Origin: Akkermansiaceae bacterium UBA1315
Lineage (GTDB): Bacteria; Verrucomicrobiota; Verrucomicrobiia; Verrucomicrobiales; Akkermansiaceae
NCBI GenBank assembly: GCA_002307065.1
Contig: DBTN01000010.1
Span: 50,561-114,560, forward strand
Length of the DNA: 64,000 nt
Direction: 5' to 3'
This document shows positions 35,157 to 43,409 of the stretch, one piece after another. Positions within the stretch are counted from its first letter, which is position 1, and each line of letters starts with the position of its first letter. The notes beneath the pieces were generated by a model. The model did not search any database. It had not been told where the DNA came from and saw only the letters and a program-made list of their open reading frames with translations. Position numbers and translations under genes: made by a program.

Positions 35157-35663
35157 TCAGGCTTCAACCGCTTCTTCCTGGGCGAGAGGCATGATGGTTT
35201 CCGCAAGACCGGTGAGAGCCTCATCCGTCGCGCTTTCTTCGTTCAGCGTCGCATCAAGCATTTTTACGACCTCCGAATTTCCGATTACCTTGGCCAGCGC
35301 GCGAGCGCTGCCGTAAGCGGAGATTTCATAGTGTTCCACTTTTTGAGCGGCGGCGATCAATGCCAGGTCTTTGATGTGAGGCGCAGCTTCTTCTTGGATC
35401 GTTTCTTCACCTTCTTCAATCAGGCCTTTCATCGCCTTGCAGCTCACGCCTCGCGGAGAAGCGTCAAGCTCTTTGGCGACAAGTTCGAGACGTTCGACAT
35501 GACCTTTGGTCTCTTCTAGGTGTTTGTTAAAGCCCGCCTTCAGCTCCGGGTGATTGGAAGCTTTCGCCATCTTGGGAAGGGCTTTGAGAAGCTGATTCTC
35601 GGCGCTGAAAATATCTTTAATTTGGTGAACGAGCAGTTCTTCGAGTGTGTTGAGTTTAGACAT
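35157..35663 (-). CDS. DUF892 (YciE/YciF-like) ferritin-like protein
   Basis: A 168-aa four-helix-bundle protein of the DUF892 group, stress-induced proteins with a ferritin-like fold. Visible motifs are LLVHQIKDIFSAENQLLKAL, a HLEETKGHVERLE helix and QKVEHYEISAYGSARALAK, which provide the Glu and His residues expected at a di-metal site. ATG 35663 gives MSKLNTLEELL; the open frame extends upstream without homology. The gene faces aroB. Its 384-base upstream region contains an 11-bp inverted repeat. Confidence 0.85.
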   Translation of the reverse strand: MSKLNTLEELLVHQIKDIFSAENQLLKALPKMAKASNHPELKAGFNKHLEETKGHVERLELVAKELDASPRGVSCKAMKGLIEEGEETIQEEAAPHIKDLALIAAAQKVEHYEISAYGSARALAKVIGNSEVVKMLDATLNEESATDEALTGLAETIMPLAQEEAVEA

Positions 35664-36047
35664 GATTTGTTGTCGGGTTAAGACATCCGGCGAACTTGCA
35701 GCATCCGGGCCATGCGAAAAAATGCGGATATCAAAAAACTCAAATAACTCATTATCAATTACTACCGATCTCTCTTGGCACAAACTTCAGAAATTGCGAG
35801 ATATGCATTTCGCATCAGTCACGCATTTCCAACCGCGAAATGCATCCCTCGCTTCCCGTGAAACTTTTCTGAAAGATAAAGAAATACCAAATCGTATTTA
35901 GCACATCGCACGATAGGGCGATTCGGACTGTAGGGTGGTTCGATGCGAGAGCTCGCAAGGTTAAGGGTTTTTCCTTGCGAGCGATCCATCGGAGCTGGAT
36001 TCGGGAGGCCATGGGTTTTATCACCGAGCGCCGACTCAACCGGGCGC
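35664..36047. other. 384-base divergent intergenic region
   Basis: This AT-richer region separates the DUF892 gene (leftward) and the Cys-rich protein gene (rightward) and should hold both promoters. The only clear structure is the inverted repeat at 35803-35845. No gene or RNA family is recognised, although short frames run in from both sides. Confidence 0.5.
35803..35845. repeat. perfect 11-bp inverted repeat
   Basis: ATGCATTTCGC (35803-35813) and GCGAAATGCAT (35835-35845) are exact reverse complements separated by 21 bases. The loop contains another copy of GCATTT. It could be an operator pair or a hairpin in a leader of the downstream gene. Confidence 0.6.
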
Positions 36048-36671
36048 ATGACGACCATTTTTCCCTTGCTCAGAACCGGCTGGACTCCCTCCATCTGCGA
36101 AGTGACCGATTCCGAATTTCAAAAGCTGCTGACCGACTACCGGTCTTTCGAAGAAAAAGTGGGGCGAGTAATGCAGCGAATTTGCGAACCGTTTTGTCGG
36201 GTTTGTCCGACACCTTGCTGCCGAGTGGACATTTGCCGAGAAGCTGCGGAAAGCCCGTTTCTGCTGGCGGTCCACGGAGCGACCCAGCGATTTGATCCAA
36301 AAAAAGGTTACCTCGGATGCACCGGCTGCCGCCTGAAGGCAGGACGTCCGCCGGTTTGCCATGCGTTTGTTTGCGATAAGATTTTCAAAGCTCAACCCGG
36401 CGACGAAAGAAAATATGCGCTCGATTGCCTGAGTGATCTGGTGGGATTTGTGGGTAAAAAAGTGTCGCAGGGACGGCAAATGGTCGAGGCGATGAGCGAA
36501 ACACATCTCCAGGCTTCGAATCTTCCGCTATTTCAAAATCGGCTTTCCACTGCAACGGCAGCTCTCACCGCTCTGGATTCCTATTTCACACGAGGTGATG
36601 CTCTCGGCGAAGTCGGCATGGCGCTTCTGGGAAAAATCCGCGCTTCTCCCATCACCTTTCGCAGAGCCTGA
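36048..36671 (+). CDS. cysteine-rich YkgJ-like protein
   Basis: A 207-aa protein with two Cys clusters: CEPFCRVCPTPCCRVDIC (about residues 45-62) and GCTGCRLKAGRPPVCHAFVC (about 88-107). The spacing recalls YkgJ-family zinc/iron-cluster proteins, but the fit is loose. The C-terminal 90 residues are helical. ATG 36048 gives MTTIFPLLRTGW; earlier in-frame starts reach 35943. Metal binding is likely from the cysteines; function is unknown. Confidence 0.6.
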   Translation: MTTIFPLLRTGWTPSICEVTDSEFQKLLTDYRSFEEKVGRVMQRICEPFCRVCPTPCCRVDICREAAESPFLLAVHGATQRFDPKKGYLGCTGCRLKAGRPPVCHAFVCDKIFKAQPGDERKYALDCLSDLVGFVGKKVSQGRQMVEAMSETHLQASNLPLFQNRLSTATAALTALDSYFTRGDALGEVGMALLGKIRASPITFRRA

Positions 36672-36716
36672 GTATCACTGACCAAAAGATTCCTCACTAA
36701 GTCTCTTTGACTTGCC

Positions 36717-36748
36717 AAAAAAAAAGCACCCGCGATTTTCGCGGGTGC
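36717..36748 (-). terminator. rho-independent terminator of the YlbF-like gene
   Basis: A perfect GC-rich stem, GCACCCGCG paired with CGCGGGTGC (36726-36748), is followed on the minus strand by a run of nine T. It lies 31 bases beyond the stop of the minus-strand gene at 36780. Confidence 0.93.
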
Positions 36749-36779
36749 CATCGAAATTTCAGGCAATCAAAAGGGAATT

Positions 36780-37208
36780 TTAGCAGCCGCAGCCGCCACC
36801 ACCGCCACCGCCGCAGCAGCCGCCACCGGACTCAGCAAGGTCTTCAGCGGTTGGAACGCGACCAAGCTCGATCGTGATGCCGACGTATTTGCCGATTTCC
36901 TGCTGAAGGCCTTCAAGCTCGCGTTGAGCATCGAGGAAATCACGGGCGATCTCGTTGGCGAAAAGTGCCTCGCGGGCAGCTTCGAACTCACTGATCTCGC
37001 TCTTTCCGAGCTCGATTCCAGCGCGTTGTTTGTTGTTCAGCTCTTCACCGCGTTCATGAACGCTCTGGTATTGAAGGCGAGCGGCATCATCGGCCAAGAA
37101 CCGTTCAACGCTCGATTGGAGCTGGCGGAAAGTGGCATCCTCGGCGATCTGGGCGCAGAGTTCCTTGGTTTTGGTGATGACGGGTGAGTCTTCGGCAACA
37201 ATGGACAT
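36780..37208 (-). CDS. YlbF/YmcA-family protein with Gly-Cys tail
   Basis: A 142-aa helical protein resembling the YlbF/YmcA family, which in Bacillus works with YaaT in RNA processing and biofilm or competence control. The helical core spans about residues 10-110 (TKELCAQIAEDATFRQLQSS, EEAREALFANEIARDF type helices). The C-terminus is unusual: after AESGG it runs into a stretch of only Gly and Cys (GGGCCGGGGGGGCGC), a potential metal-binding tail. ATG 37208 gives MSIVAEDSPVITKTKEL. It is followed by a strong terminator, so it is monocistronic. Confidence 0.75.
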   Translation of the reverse strand: MSIVAEDSPVITKTKELCAQIAEDATFRQLQSSVERFLADDAARLQYQSVHERGEELNNKQRAGIELGKSEISEFEAAREALFANEIARDFLDAQRELEGLQQEIGKYVGITIELGRVPTAEDLAESGGGCCGGGGGGGCGC

Positions 37209-37363
37209 GGGGGATTCATACGGGTGACCTACCCGGCTGGCAACCGGACATTTGCGGAAATTTCGAAACCGATCTGCCATCGCCGCTTTTGACATCTCTG
37301 GAACTAAAGCGTGACACCGACGGATTCCGGAGTTTCGTTGTGGCTGCGAGTTAAATATTTCCT

Positions 37364-37777
37364 ATGTCCATCCAACCTCTTAAAGACGGCATCCGATCGC
37401 ACGTGAGGATCGATTTTTACGGACACGTCCACAAACGGCTTCGTGGCACGGACGCGGACAAACGTTACGCCACGGAAGTCGCAGTGCTGAAGGTCTTGGA
37501 AGAACGCGGATGCCCTTATGTTCCGAAGGTCTTAGAAGAGCATCCGGAGGAAAACTACTTCGTTTCCTCGAATTGCGGCCGCCCGGCACCCAGCTTGACC
37601 AAAGAAAAGGCAGACAAGCTCTTCGCTGCGCTGGAACGCGACTATGGAGTCCGCCATTTGGATGCGGAACCTCGGAACATCACCTACTCCGATAAGCTCG
37701 CCCGATTTTGCATCATCGATTTTGAATTGGCGGAAGTCCTGCCCTTCCCCACGCCTCCTGACAAACAGGTTCCTTGA
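37364..37777 (+). CDS. minimal kinase-like protein, 137 aa
   Basis: A very short protein with the ordered core residues of a protein-kinase fold: a Lys in HVHKRLRG (about 22-29), an alpha-C-like Glu in RYATEVAVLKVLEE, a catalytic-loop-like RHLDAEPRNITY with Asp and Asn (about 98-109) and a DFE in CIIDFELAEVL. The glycine-rich loop and the whole large C-lobe are missing; normal kinases need about 250 residues. It lies 33 bases upstream of a PP2C-type phosphatase, so a reversible phosphorylation pair is plausible. It could equally be a pseudokinase or a Bud32/KdoK-like relative. Confidence 0.6.
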   Translation: MSIQPLKDGIRSHVRIDFYGHVHKRLRGTDADKRYATEVAVLKVLEERGCPYVPKVLEEHPEENYFVSSNCGRPAPSLTKEKADKLFAALERDYGVRHLDAEPRNITYSDKLARFCIIDFELAEVLPFPTPPDKQVP

Positions 37778-37810
37778 GCCCCGTTTTCGAAACCCTTTTT
37801 TAACCCATCC

Positions 37811-38638
37811 GTGTCCGAAGGCGCGCTCTTCCAATGGTCCTACCGCTCCCACAGCGGATCGAAAAAACCTCGCAATGACGACTCGGTGGTCGCCTTTGCG
37901 TCAGGAGTCGAAGGCGCGGAAATCCTTCCTGAAACCGGTTCACGCACGCTCTCGGAATGCGATTTGGTATTCGCCGTATCCGATGGAATGGGTGGCGGAA
38001 ATGCGGGTGACCTCGCCTCCGGGTTGCTACTCGGAAAAATGAGCGAGATCATTCCCGAGACGTTCAAAGCCGCCGCCTCGGGCCTTTTCCCCGATTCCTT
38101 GCAACACCTCGCCGCAGCCTTGCGTGCGGTCCACGAGCAGATCAACGAAAGCGCCGCTGCGTGCGAGAGCCGGAAAGGCATGGCGGCAACGATCGCTCTG
38201 GCTTGGTTCACGCCGGAAAATCTATACATCGCGAACGCCGGAGACTCGCGCGTTTACCTCTTCCGCAACGGCTCGCTCCAACAACTCTCCAAGGACCACA
38301 CTGCCGCCTGGGCTCAGTGGAAACGCGGAGAAATCACCGAAATCCAATACCGCTCCCACCCTCGCCGCTCGGCCCTCTACGAGGTGGTCGGCGGCGGATA
38401 TCCGAACGTCCACCCCCACCTCGCGGCGATCCCGTATCAACCGGGTGACCGGTTTTTGATCTGCTCCGACGGCTTGGTCGAAGGTCTCTGGGAGAGCCAT
38501 CTGACGCGCGCGCTCGCCGCCTGCGCTGATGAACCCACCGCCACCTTGGAAGCTCTATTAAAACGTTCGTTAAATAATGCGGGAACCGATGATACTACGC
38601 TGGTTGTCATCACTGTTTCCGAAATCGAAGCGATCTGA
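37811..38638 (+). CDS. PP2C-family serine/threonine phosphatase
   Basis: A 275-aa metal-dependent phosphatase (PPM family). The metal-binding aspartates appear in FAVSDGMGGGNAG, the NAGDSRVYLFR strand, LICSDGLVEGLW and AGTDDTTLVVI. The N-terminal KPRNDDS segment replaces the usual RxxNEDxxx. The start is GTG 37811 (SEGALFQWSYRSHSG); no better ATG precedes it. Pairing with the minimal kinase-like gene just upstream suggests a common signalling role. The following region carries the sigma-54 promoter of glnII. Confidence 0.9.
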   Translation: MSEGALFQWSYRSHSGSKKPRNDDSVVAFASGVEGAEILPETGSRTLSECDLVFAVSDGMGGGNAGDLASGLLLGKMSEIIPETFKAAASGLFPDSLQHLAAALRAVHEQINESAAACESRKGMAATIALAWFTPENLYIANAGDSRVYLFRNGSLQQLSKDHTAAWAQWKRGEITEIQYRSHPRRSALYEVVGGGYPNVHPHLAAIPYQPGDRFLICSDGLVEGLWESHLTRALAACADEPTATLEALLKRSLNNAGTDDTTLVVITVSEIEAI

Positions 38639-38663
38639 ATTTATTAAATCGGGTTGCTTTTTA

Positions 38664-38679
38664 TGGCACATTAGCTGCT
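38664..38679 (+). promoter_or_regulatory. sigma-54 (-24/-12) promoter of glnII
   Basis: TGGCACATTAGCTGCT has GG and GC at exactly the -24/-12 spacing, and matches TGGCAC-R-N4-TTGCW except for one base in the -12 block. Transcription should start near 38690, giving a leader of about 90 bases before the ATG at 38780. The first part of that leader (38694-38746) can fold: GGGCGTT pairs with AACGCCC and an inner GGGT pairs with ACCC. Confidence 0.75.
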
Positions 38680-38779
38680 TTATTTTCCGCAACGGGCGTT
38701 TCACGAACGGCGGGTGGATGACTTTACCCTCGAACGGAGAACGCCCAACATACCGCTAACGCACTGATAACCAAAAATT

Positions 38780-39802
38780 ATGGCCAAATACAAATTGGAA
38801 TACATCTGGCTCGACGGCTACACCCCCGTGCCAAATCTTCGTGGAAAAACGCTCGTCAAAGAGTTTGACAGCTTCCCGTCCCTTGAAGCGCTTCCATTGT
38901 GGGGCTTCGACGGCAGCTCGACCCAACAAGCGGAAGGCAAAAGCTCGGATTGTATTCTCAAGCCGGTCGCCGTTTATCCAGACTCGACGCGCCGGAATGG
39001 TGCGATCGTCATGTGCGAAGTCATGCTTCCTGACGGTTCCCCGCATCCGACCAACGCCCGCGCCACCATCCTTGACGACGAAAGCGCATGGTTCGGCTTC
39101 GAGCAGGAATATTTCCTCTACCAAGACGGCCGCCCGCTTGGCTTCCCACAGGACGGTTTCCCACGAATCGGCCAAGGTCCATACTACTGCGGCGTCGGTT
39201 ATCAGTTCATGGGCGACATCGCTCGACAGATCGTCGAAGAACACCTCGATATCTGCTTGGACGCTGGCATCAACCACGAAGGCATCAACGCCGAGGTCGC
39301 CAAAGGCCAATGGGAATTCCAAATCTTCGGAAAAGGCTCGAAGAAAGCCGCTGACGAAATGTGGGTCGCCCGTTATCTCCTGAACCGCCTTTGCGAAAAA
39401 TACGGCGTCGAAGTCGAATACCACTGCAAACCTCTCGGCGACACCGACTGGAACGGCTCCGGGATGCACGCCAACTTCTCCACCGGTTACCTGCGCGAAA
39501 CTGGCGGCAAAGCTTACTTCGAAGCCCTCATGGCAGCCTTCGGCGAGCACGTGGAAGAGCACATCGCCGTTTACGGCCCGGACAACCACATGCGCCTGAC
39601 CGGTCTCCACGAAACCCAGGCGATCGACAAGTTCTCCTACGGTGTTGCAGACCGCGGCGCTTCGATCCGCGTGCCTCACAGCTTCGTCAAAGGCGATAAG
39701 TATCAAGGTTATTTGGAAGACCGCCGCCCGAACTCCCAAGGCGATCCTTATCAAATCGCTTCCCGGATTCTTGCGACGATCGACCTCGTTCCAAAGCCAT
39801 AA
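38780..39802 (+). CDS. glnII: glutamine synthetase, type II (eukaryote-like)
   Basis: It forms glutamine from glutamate, ammonia and ATP. The 340-aa length, the opening KLEYIWLDGYTPVPNLRGKT and LPLWGFDGSST, the FGFEQEYFLYQ and GRPLGFP block and CGVGYQFMGDIARQIVEEHL are typical of type II enzymes and unlike the 450-aa type I GlnA. Metal and substrate residues lie in INAEVAKGQWEFQIF and YGPDNHMRLTGLHET. A sigma-54 promoter upstream fits nitrogen-regulated expression. A strong terminator follows, so the gene is monocistronic. Confidence 0.96.
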   Translation: MAKYKLEYIWLDGYTPVPNLRGKTLVKEFDSFPSLEALPLWGFDGSSTQQAEGKSSDCILKPVAVYPDSTRRNGAIVMCEVMLPDGSPHPTNARATILDDESAWFGFEQEYFLYQDGRPLGFPQDGFPRIGQGPYYCGVGYQFMGDIARQIVEEHLDICLDAGINHEGINAEVAKGQWEFQIFGKGSKKAADEMWVARYLLNRLCEKYGVEVEYHCKPLGDTDWNGSGMHANFSTGYLRETGGKAYFEALMAAFGEHVEEHIAVYGPDNHMRLTGLHETQAIDKFSYGVADRGASIRVPHSFVKGDKYQGYLEDRRPNSQGDPYQIASRILATIDLVPKP

Positions 39803-39831
39803 GCTGCCGAACCGGTCATCGACCTTTCCTC

Positions 39832-39865
39832 AAAGCCGCCTTCCTCTGGAGGGCGGCTTTTTTTA
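39832..39865 (+). terminator. rho-independent terminator of glnII
   Basis: AAAGCCGCC (39832-39840) pairs with GGCGGCTTT (39852-39860), followed directly by more T. It lies 30 bases beyond the glnII stop. Confidence 0.93.
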
Positions 39866-39932
39866 TGGAAGGTCCCGTCACTTTCCGGCGTTCCCTCTTG
39901 AATCCTTTCTCGACTCGCCTGAGTCTTCCGCC

Positions 39933-41258
39933 ATGTCCGCCCGGCAGTCCGCCTTTATCCTCGCCCGCCGTCTCATGGACGCCGGTTTTGAGGCTTTTTT
40001 CGCGGGCGGCTGTGTCCGTGACGCCCTGCTCGGGCTGACTCCGAAAGACTACGACATCGCCACCTCCGCCACACCGGATCAAGTGCTCAAACTTTTTCCC
40101 GGATCCAATGAAGTTGGTGCGCATTTTGGCGTGGTGATCGTCAGACACCGGGGTGAACCGGTGGAAATCGCGACGTTTCGAACCGACGGAAGTTATAAAG
40201 ACTCCCGCCGCCCCGAATCGGTAGAGTTTTCCACCCCTGAACAAGACGCCCAACGCCGCGATTTCACCATCAACGGACTTTTTCAACATCCGGAAACCGG
40301 TGAAATCATCGATTACGTCGGCGGCCTTTCCGACCTGAAAGCGGGGTGCCTCCGAGCCATCGGCGATCCGGTCGCCCGTTTTTCGGAAGATGCGTTGCGA
40401 TTGCTCCGCGCCGTTCGGTTTTCGACGACGCTAGGATTCGAGATCGAAAAACAAACCGATGACGCCGTTTGCTCGTGTGCGGATTTTCTCGGTCGCATTT
40501 CGCCCGAAAGAATCCGCGATGAATTTTCGAAAATCCTTACGTCCAATCGCCGCGGTGCCGGCTTGGAAACATTGGTACGGACTGGCCTGATCCGCCACAT
40601 CGTCCCGGAAATTCTCGACACGATCGGCTGTGATCAACCGCCCGAATGGCATCCGGAAGGGGATGTTTTCACCCACACCCGCATCATGCTCGACATGCTC
40701 GAACCGGATGCACCGCTGGAACTTTGCCTCGCCGTTCTGCTTCACGACATCGGAAAACCCCCCACCCGGACTTTCGACGAAGAAGCGAACCGGATTCGTT
40801 TCAACGGCCACGACGCCGTGGGTGCCGAAATGACGGGAACGATTCTCCGGCGGCTGCGCTACCCAAATGAAACGATCGCCGCCGTCGTCCCGATGGTCGC
40901 TCGCCACATGCAGTTCATGAACGTGCAAAAAATGCGCACCGCAAAGCTGAAATTGTTCATGGCCGCACCGCGATTCGTCGATGAAATGGAATTGCACCGT
41001 GTCGATTGCGGCTCGTCGAATGGCTTCACCGACAACTACGAGTTTCTCCAAGCGAAGGCGGAAGAATTCGCCGCAGCACCTCTGATTCCGCCACCTTTGG
41101 TTTCGGGAAGAGACCTCATCAATCTCGGACTTCCGCCCGGCCCGTGTTTTAAAGAAATTCTCGATGCAGTGCAAACCGAGCAACTCGAAGGACGAATCCT
41201 TGATCGCGAGCCAGCCCTCGCCTATCTAAAGCAATTGGCTGCTGAAATCCGCGTCTGA
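39933..41258 (+). CDS. cca: CCA-adding enzyme / poly(A) polymerase family nucleotidyltransferase
   Basis: A class II tRNA nucleotidyltransferase-type protein of 441 aa. The head has FFAGGCVRDALLG and PKDYDIATSATPDQV (the DxD metal site), then RRDFTINGLF and the neck ARFSEDALRLLRAVRFSTT. A C-terminal HD domain follows with CLAVLLHDIGKPP and FNGHDAVGA. CCA-adding enzymes repair or complete tRNA 3' ends; poly(A) polymerases are close relatives and cannot be excluded. All three tRNA genes in the window encode CCA, so here it would act in repair. ATG 39933 was chosen; the open frame extends upstream through the terminator without homology. Confidence 0.9.
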   Translation: MSARQSAFILARRLMDAGFEAFFAGGCVRDALLGLTPKDYDIATSATPDQVLKLFPGSNEVGAHFGVVIVRHRGEPVEIATFRTDGSYKDSRRPESVEFSTPEQDAQRRDFTINGLFQHPETGEIIDYVGGLSDLKAGCLRAIGDPVARFSEDALRLLRAVRFSTTLGFEIEKQTDDAVCSCADFLGRISPERIRDEFSKILTSNRRGAGLETLVRTGLIRHIVPEILDTIGCDQPPEWHPEGDVFTHTRIMLDMLEPDAPLELCLAVLLHDIGKPPTRTFDEEANRIRFNGHDAVGAEMTGTILRRLRYPNETIAAVVPMVARHMQFMNVQKMRTAKLKLFMAAPRFVDEMELHRVDCGSSNGFTDNYEFLQAKAEEFAAAPLIPPPLVSGRDLINLGLPPGPCFKEILDAVQTEQLEGRILDREPALAYLKQLAAEIRV

Positions 41259-41284
41259 ATTTCCCGTTTACTCCTCTTTTAACC

Positions 41285-42391
41285 ATGAACGCCTCCATTC
41301 CCGTCGAGCACTCCGATCCGATCAATCATCAGATCCTTTCCGTTTCCGAAGACCTTGTTGCCGGATTTCATCGCAACCCCTTCAACGTCATCGCCGAGCA
41401 ATCCGGTGTTCCTCTCGATAAAGTGCTCGAGCGCATCCGCGCGATGCTTGAAGCCGGAGTCGTCCGCCGCGTCCGCCAGACGCTGCTTTCCACAAAACTC
41501 GCCCACGGGGCCCTCGTCGCTTGGAAAGTCCCGGAGGAAAAACTCAATGCGGCATTTGATTTCATGGCGAAACAGGATCCGTTTTCGGGCCACGTCGTCA
41601 TCCGCTCGACCGACACTGAAGTTTCCGGATCCGGCTACCGGTTGTGGACGACTCTGAAAGTTCCGGTCGGCGAATCACTTGATCACCACGCGACCGCGCT
41701 GCTTCGCCTCACCGGTGCCACGGAATATTTGCTGATGCCAGCGAACGGAGTGTTCGCTCTCGGCGTCGGTCACGTCCGGCGCAAAAGCCTCGAACCGGGA
41801 GATCGCTCCGACGAAAAGGCAAAAATGATGACCACAATCCCCGTCGACCTGAACGAGGAAGAATGGGAAGTTCTCTTGGCTCTCAAGGAGGAGCTGAAAC
41901 CGGAAGAAATCGTCGAGTCGCCTTGGCAAACCCGCGCCGATCTCGCAGGCGTCACCCTCGAACGGTTCTGTGAGGTCGCGGAAACACTCAACGCCAAAAA
42001 GGTCATCGGGCGCTTTTCAACCTTCCTCGAACACGTGAAACCGTCCGCTACCGGCGAGCGCGTCACCCGTTTCAACGGACTTTTCCACTGGGCGGTGCCA
42101 AAAGGTCGGGAAATCGAAGCCGGCTCGGAAGTCGGCCGCCATTTCTGCATGACCCACTGCTACTGGCGCGACGGCGGACCGCAATTTGGAGACGTCAACA
42201 TCATGGGCGTCATGCACGGCACTGAAAAAAACCGCGTGCTCGAACACAAAGCGGCCATCGATCGCCACCTCGAATCAGTCGGTATCCCCGTTTCCTACAC
42301 CAACGTTTTTTGGGGCGGCCGATCGGAAATCAAACCCTCGGAAATCTCACCGAAGGTCTACACCGAGTGGCACCAAAAATACGCGGAATAG
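41285..42391 (+). CDS. AsnC/Lrp-type protein resembling tandem AhbA/AhbB siroheme decarboxylase domains
   Basis: A 368-aa protein with an N-terminal winged helix (PFNVIAEQSGVPLDKVLERI, then LEAGVVRRVRQ) and a second, similar unit beginning near residue 180 (DLNEEEWEVLLALKEEL, then LAGVTLERFCEVAETL). Each unit continues into an Lrp-like alpha/beta segment, with GYRLWTTLKVPV in the first and MTHCYWRDGGPQFGDVNIMG in the second. This resembles AhbA and AhbB, which decarboxylate siroheme, fused in one chain. No other heme d1 or alternative-heme genes are nearby, so a role as DNA-binding regulator remains possible. Confidence 0.55.
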   Translation: MNASIPVEHSDPINHQILSVSEDLVAGFHRNPFNVIAEQSGVPLDKVLERIRAMLEAGVVRRVRQTLLSTKLAHGALVAWKVPEEKLNAAFDFMAKQDPFSGHVVIRSTDTEVSGSGYRLWTTLKVPVGESLDHHATALLRLTGATEYLLMPANGVFALGVGHVRRKSLEPGDRSDEKAKMMTTIPVDLNEEEWEVLLALKEELKPEEIVESPWQTRADLAGVTLERFCEVAETLNAKKVIGRFSTFLEHVKPSATGERVTRFNGLFHWAVPKGREIEAGSEVGRHFCMTHCYWRDGGPQFGDVNIMGVMHGTEKNRVLEHKAAIDRHLESVGIPVSYTNVFWGGRSEIKPSEISPKVYTEWHQKYAE

Positions 42392-42491
42392 GCGCTGAAA
42401 AAGCGTGTGTCTCCGTCAGGCTATGATGGAATGGTACTTTCCCATGAAAGCGACCCTTCTACCTCCTCGAAATCCCGCGCTCTGTAGCCCG

Positions 42492-43349
42492 ATGACTTCC
42501 AATCGGAACCTCGGTAGCTGCCTCATCGCCAATATTCCCATGCGCGAGCTGCTCAGCGCCGAGCTCACCCGAGCTGGGTTTGAGCTCGTCGAGCCCGAGC
42601 AGGCCTGCGTCCGCACGCTGCGCATCCCGATCGATAACTGGATCGAAGTCGGCGCTCTCTCCATCTTGGGCAGAAACCCAGAACCGGCGTGCCTGTGCGA
42701 TCCTCACGGCCATCCGCTCGCTTGGAAAGGATTTGAAGAACCCGGTCAATGCACAGAACGCATCGTCACCGACGCCGATTGTTTTCCCGTAAAATATCCC
42801 TGGGACCTGTTGCGTATGAACGAAGAAGTCCTCGCAATGATGGACGAATCTTCGATGCTTGGCGAAGTCAGCCCGCTCGCCACGATCTCCGGCAGCGTCC
42901 GCATCGGTGCCGGCACCAAAATCCTGCCCGGAACCGTCATCGAGGGCCCAGTCCTGATCGGCGCAAACTGCCACATCGGACCGAACGCCTACATTCGCGG
43001 AGCAACCAGCATCGGATCCCATTGCTTCATCGGAAACGGTGCCGAAGTGAAAAACTCCATCGTCTACCCTAACACAAATATCTCACGCCAGTGCTACGTC
43101 GGGGATTCAATCCTTGGAACCCACGTCGTTCTCGGCGCTGGCACTGTGACTGAAAACCACCGCCACGATGGCCGTCATCACGTTTCCATGATCGAAGGAA
43201 AACCGGTCAACACCTTCCGGTTGAAACTCGGCGCCATCCTCGGCGACGGCGTCAAAACCGGTGTGAACACCTCCATCGAAGCAGGAGTCAAAATCGGCAT
43301 CGCTCGCACCACCAAAGCAGGCACATGTGTTTCCAAAGATCTAATGTGA
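42492..43349 (+). CDS. left-handed beta-helix (GlmU-like) acyl/nucleotidyl-transferase homolog
   Basis: A protein of about 285 aa whose C-terminal two thirds are hexapeptide repeats (ISGSVRIGAGTKILPGTV, HIGPNAYIRGATSIGSHC and so on), forming a left-handed beta-helix. The N-terminal 100 residues hold FPVKYPWDLLRMNEE but no nucleotidyltransferase signature. It is a clear paralog of the protein at 54010-54864: both have PWDLLRxNE, HDG, SM(I/V)(E/D)G and a GDGV-TG(V/I)-TSI segment. GlmU-type enzymes acetylate glucosamine-1-phosphate. The start is uncertain: ATG 42492 (MTSNRNLGS) was chosen; ATG 42444 and GTG 42405 are also in frame. Confidence 0.7.
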   Translation: MTSNRNLGSCLIANIPMRELLSAELTRAGFELVEPEQACVRTLRIPIDNWIEVGALSILGRNPEPACLCDPHGHPLAWKGFEEPGQCTERIVTDADCFPVKYPWDLLRMNEEVLAMMDESSMLGEVSPLATISGSVRIGAGTKILPGTVIEGPVLIGANCHIGPNAYIRGATSIGSHCFIGNGAEVKNSIVYPNTNISRQCYVGDSILGTHVVLGAGTVTENHRHDGRHHVSMIEGKPVNTFRLKLGAILGDGVKTGVNTSIEAGVKIGIARTTKAGTCVSKDLM

Positions 43350-43409
43350 CCGAATTGTCACACGCCATCCATTCCCCGGTCGAACCCGATCCACGTAATA
43401 ATCGCGCCG

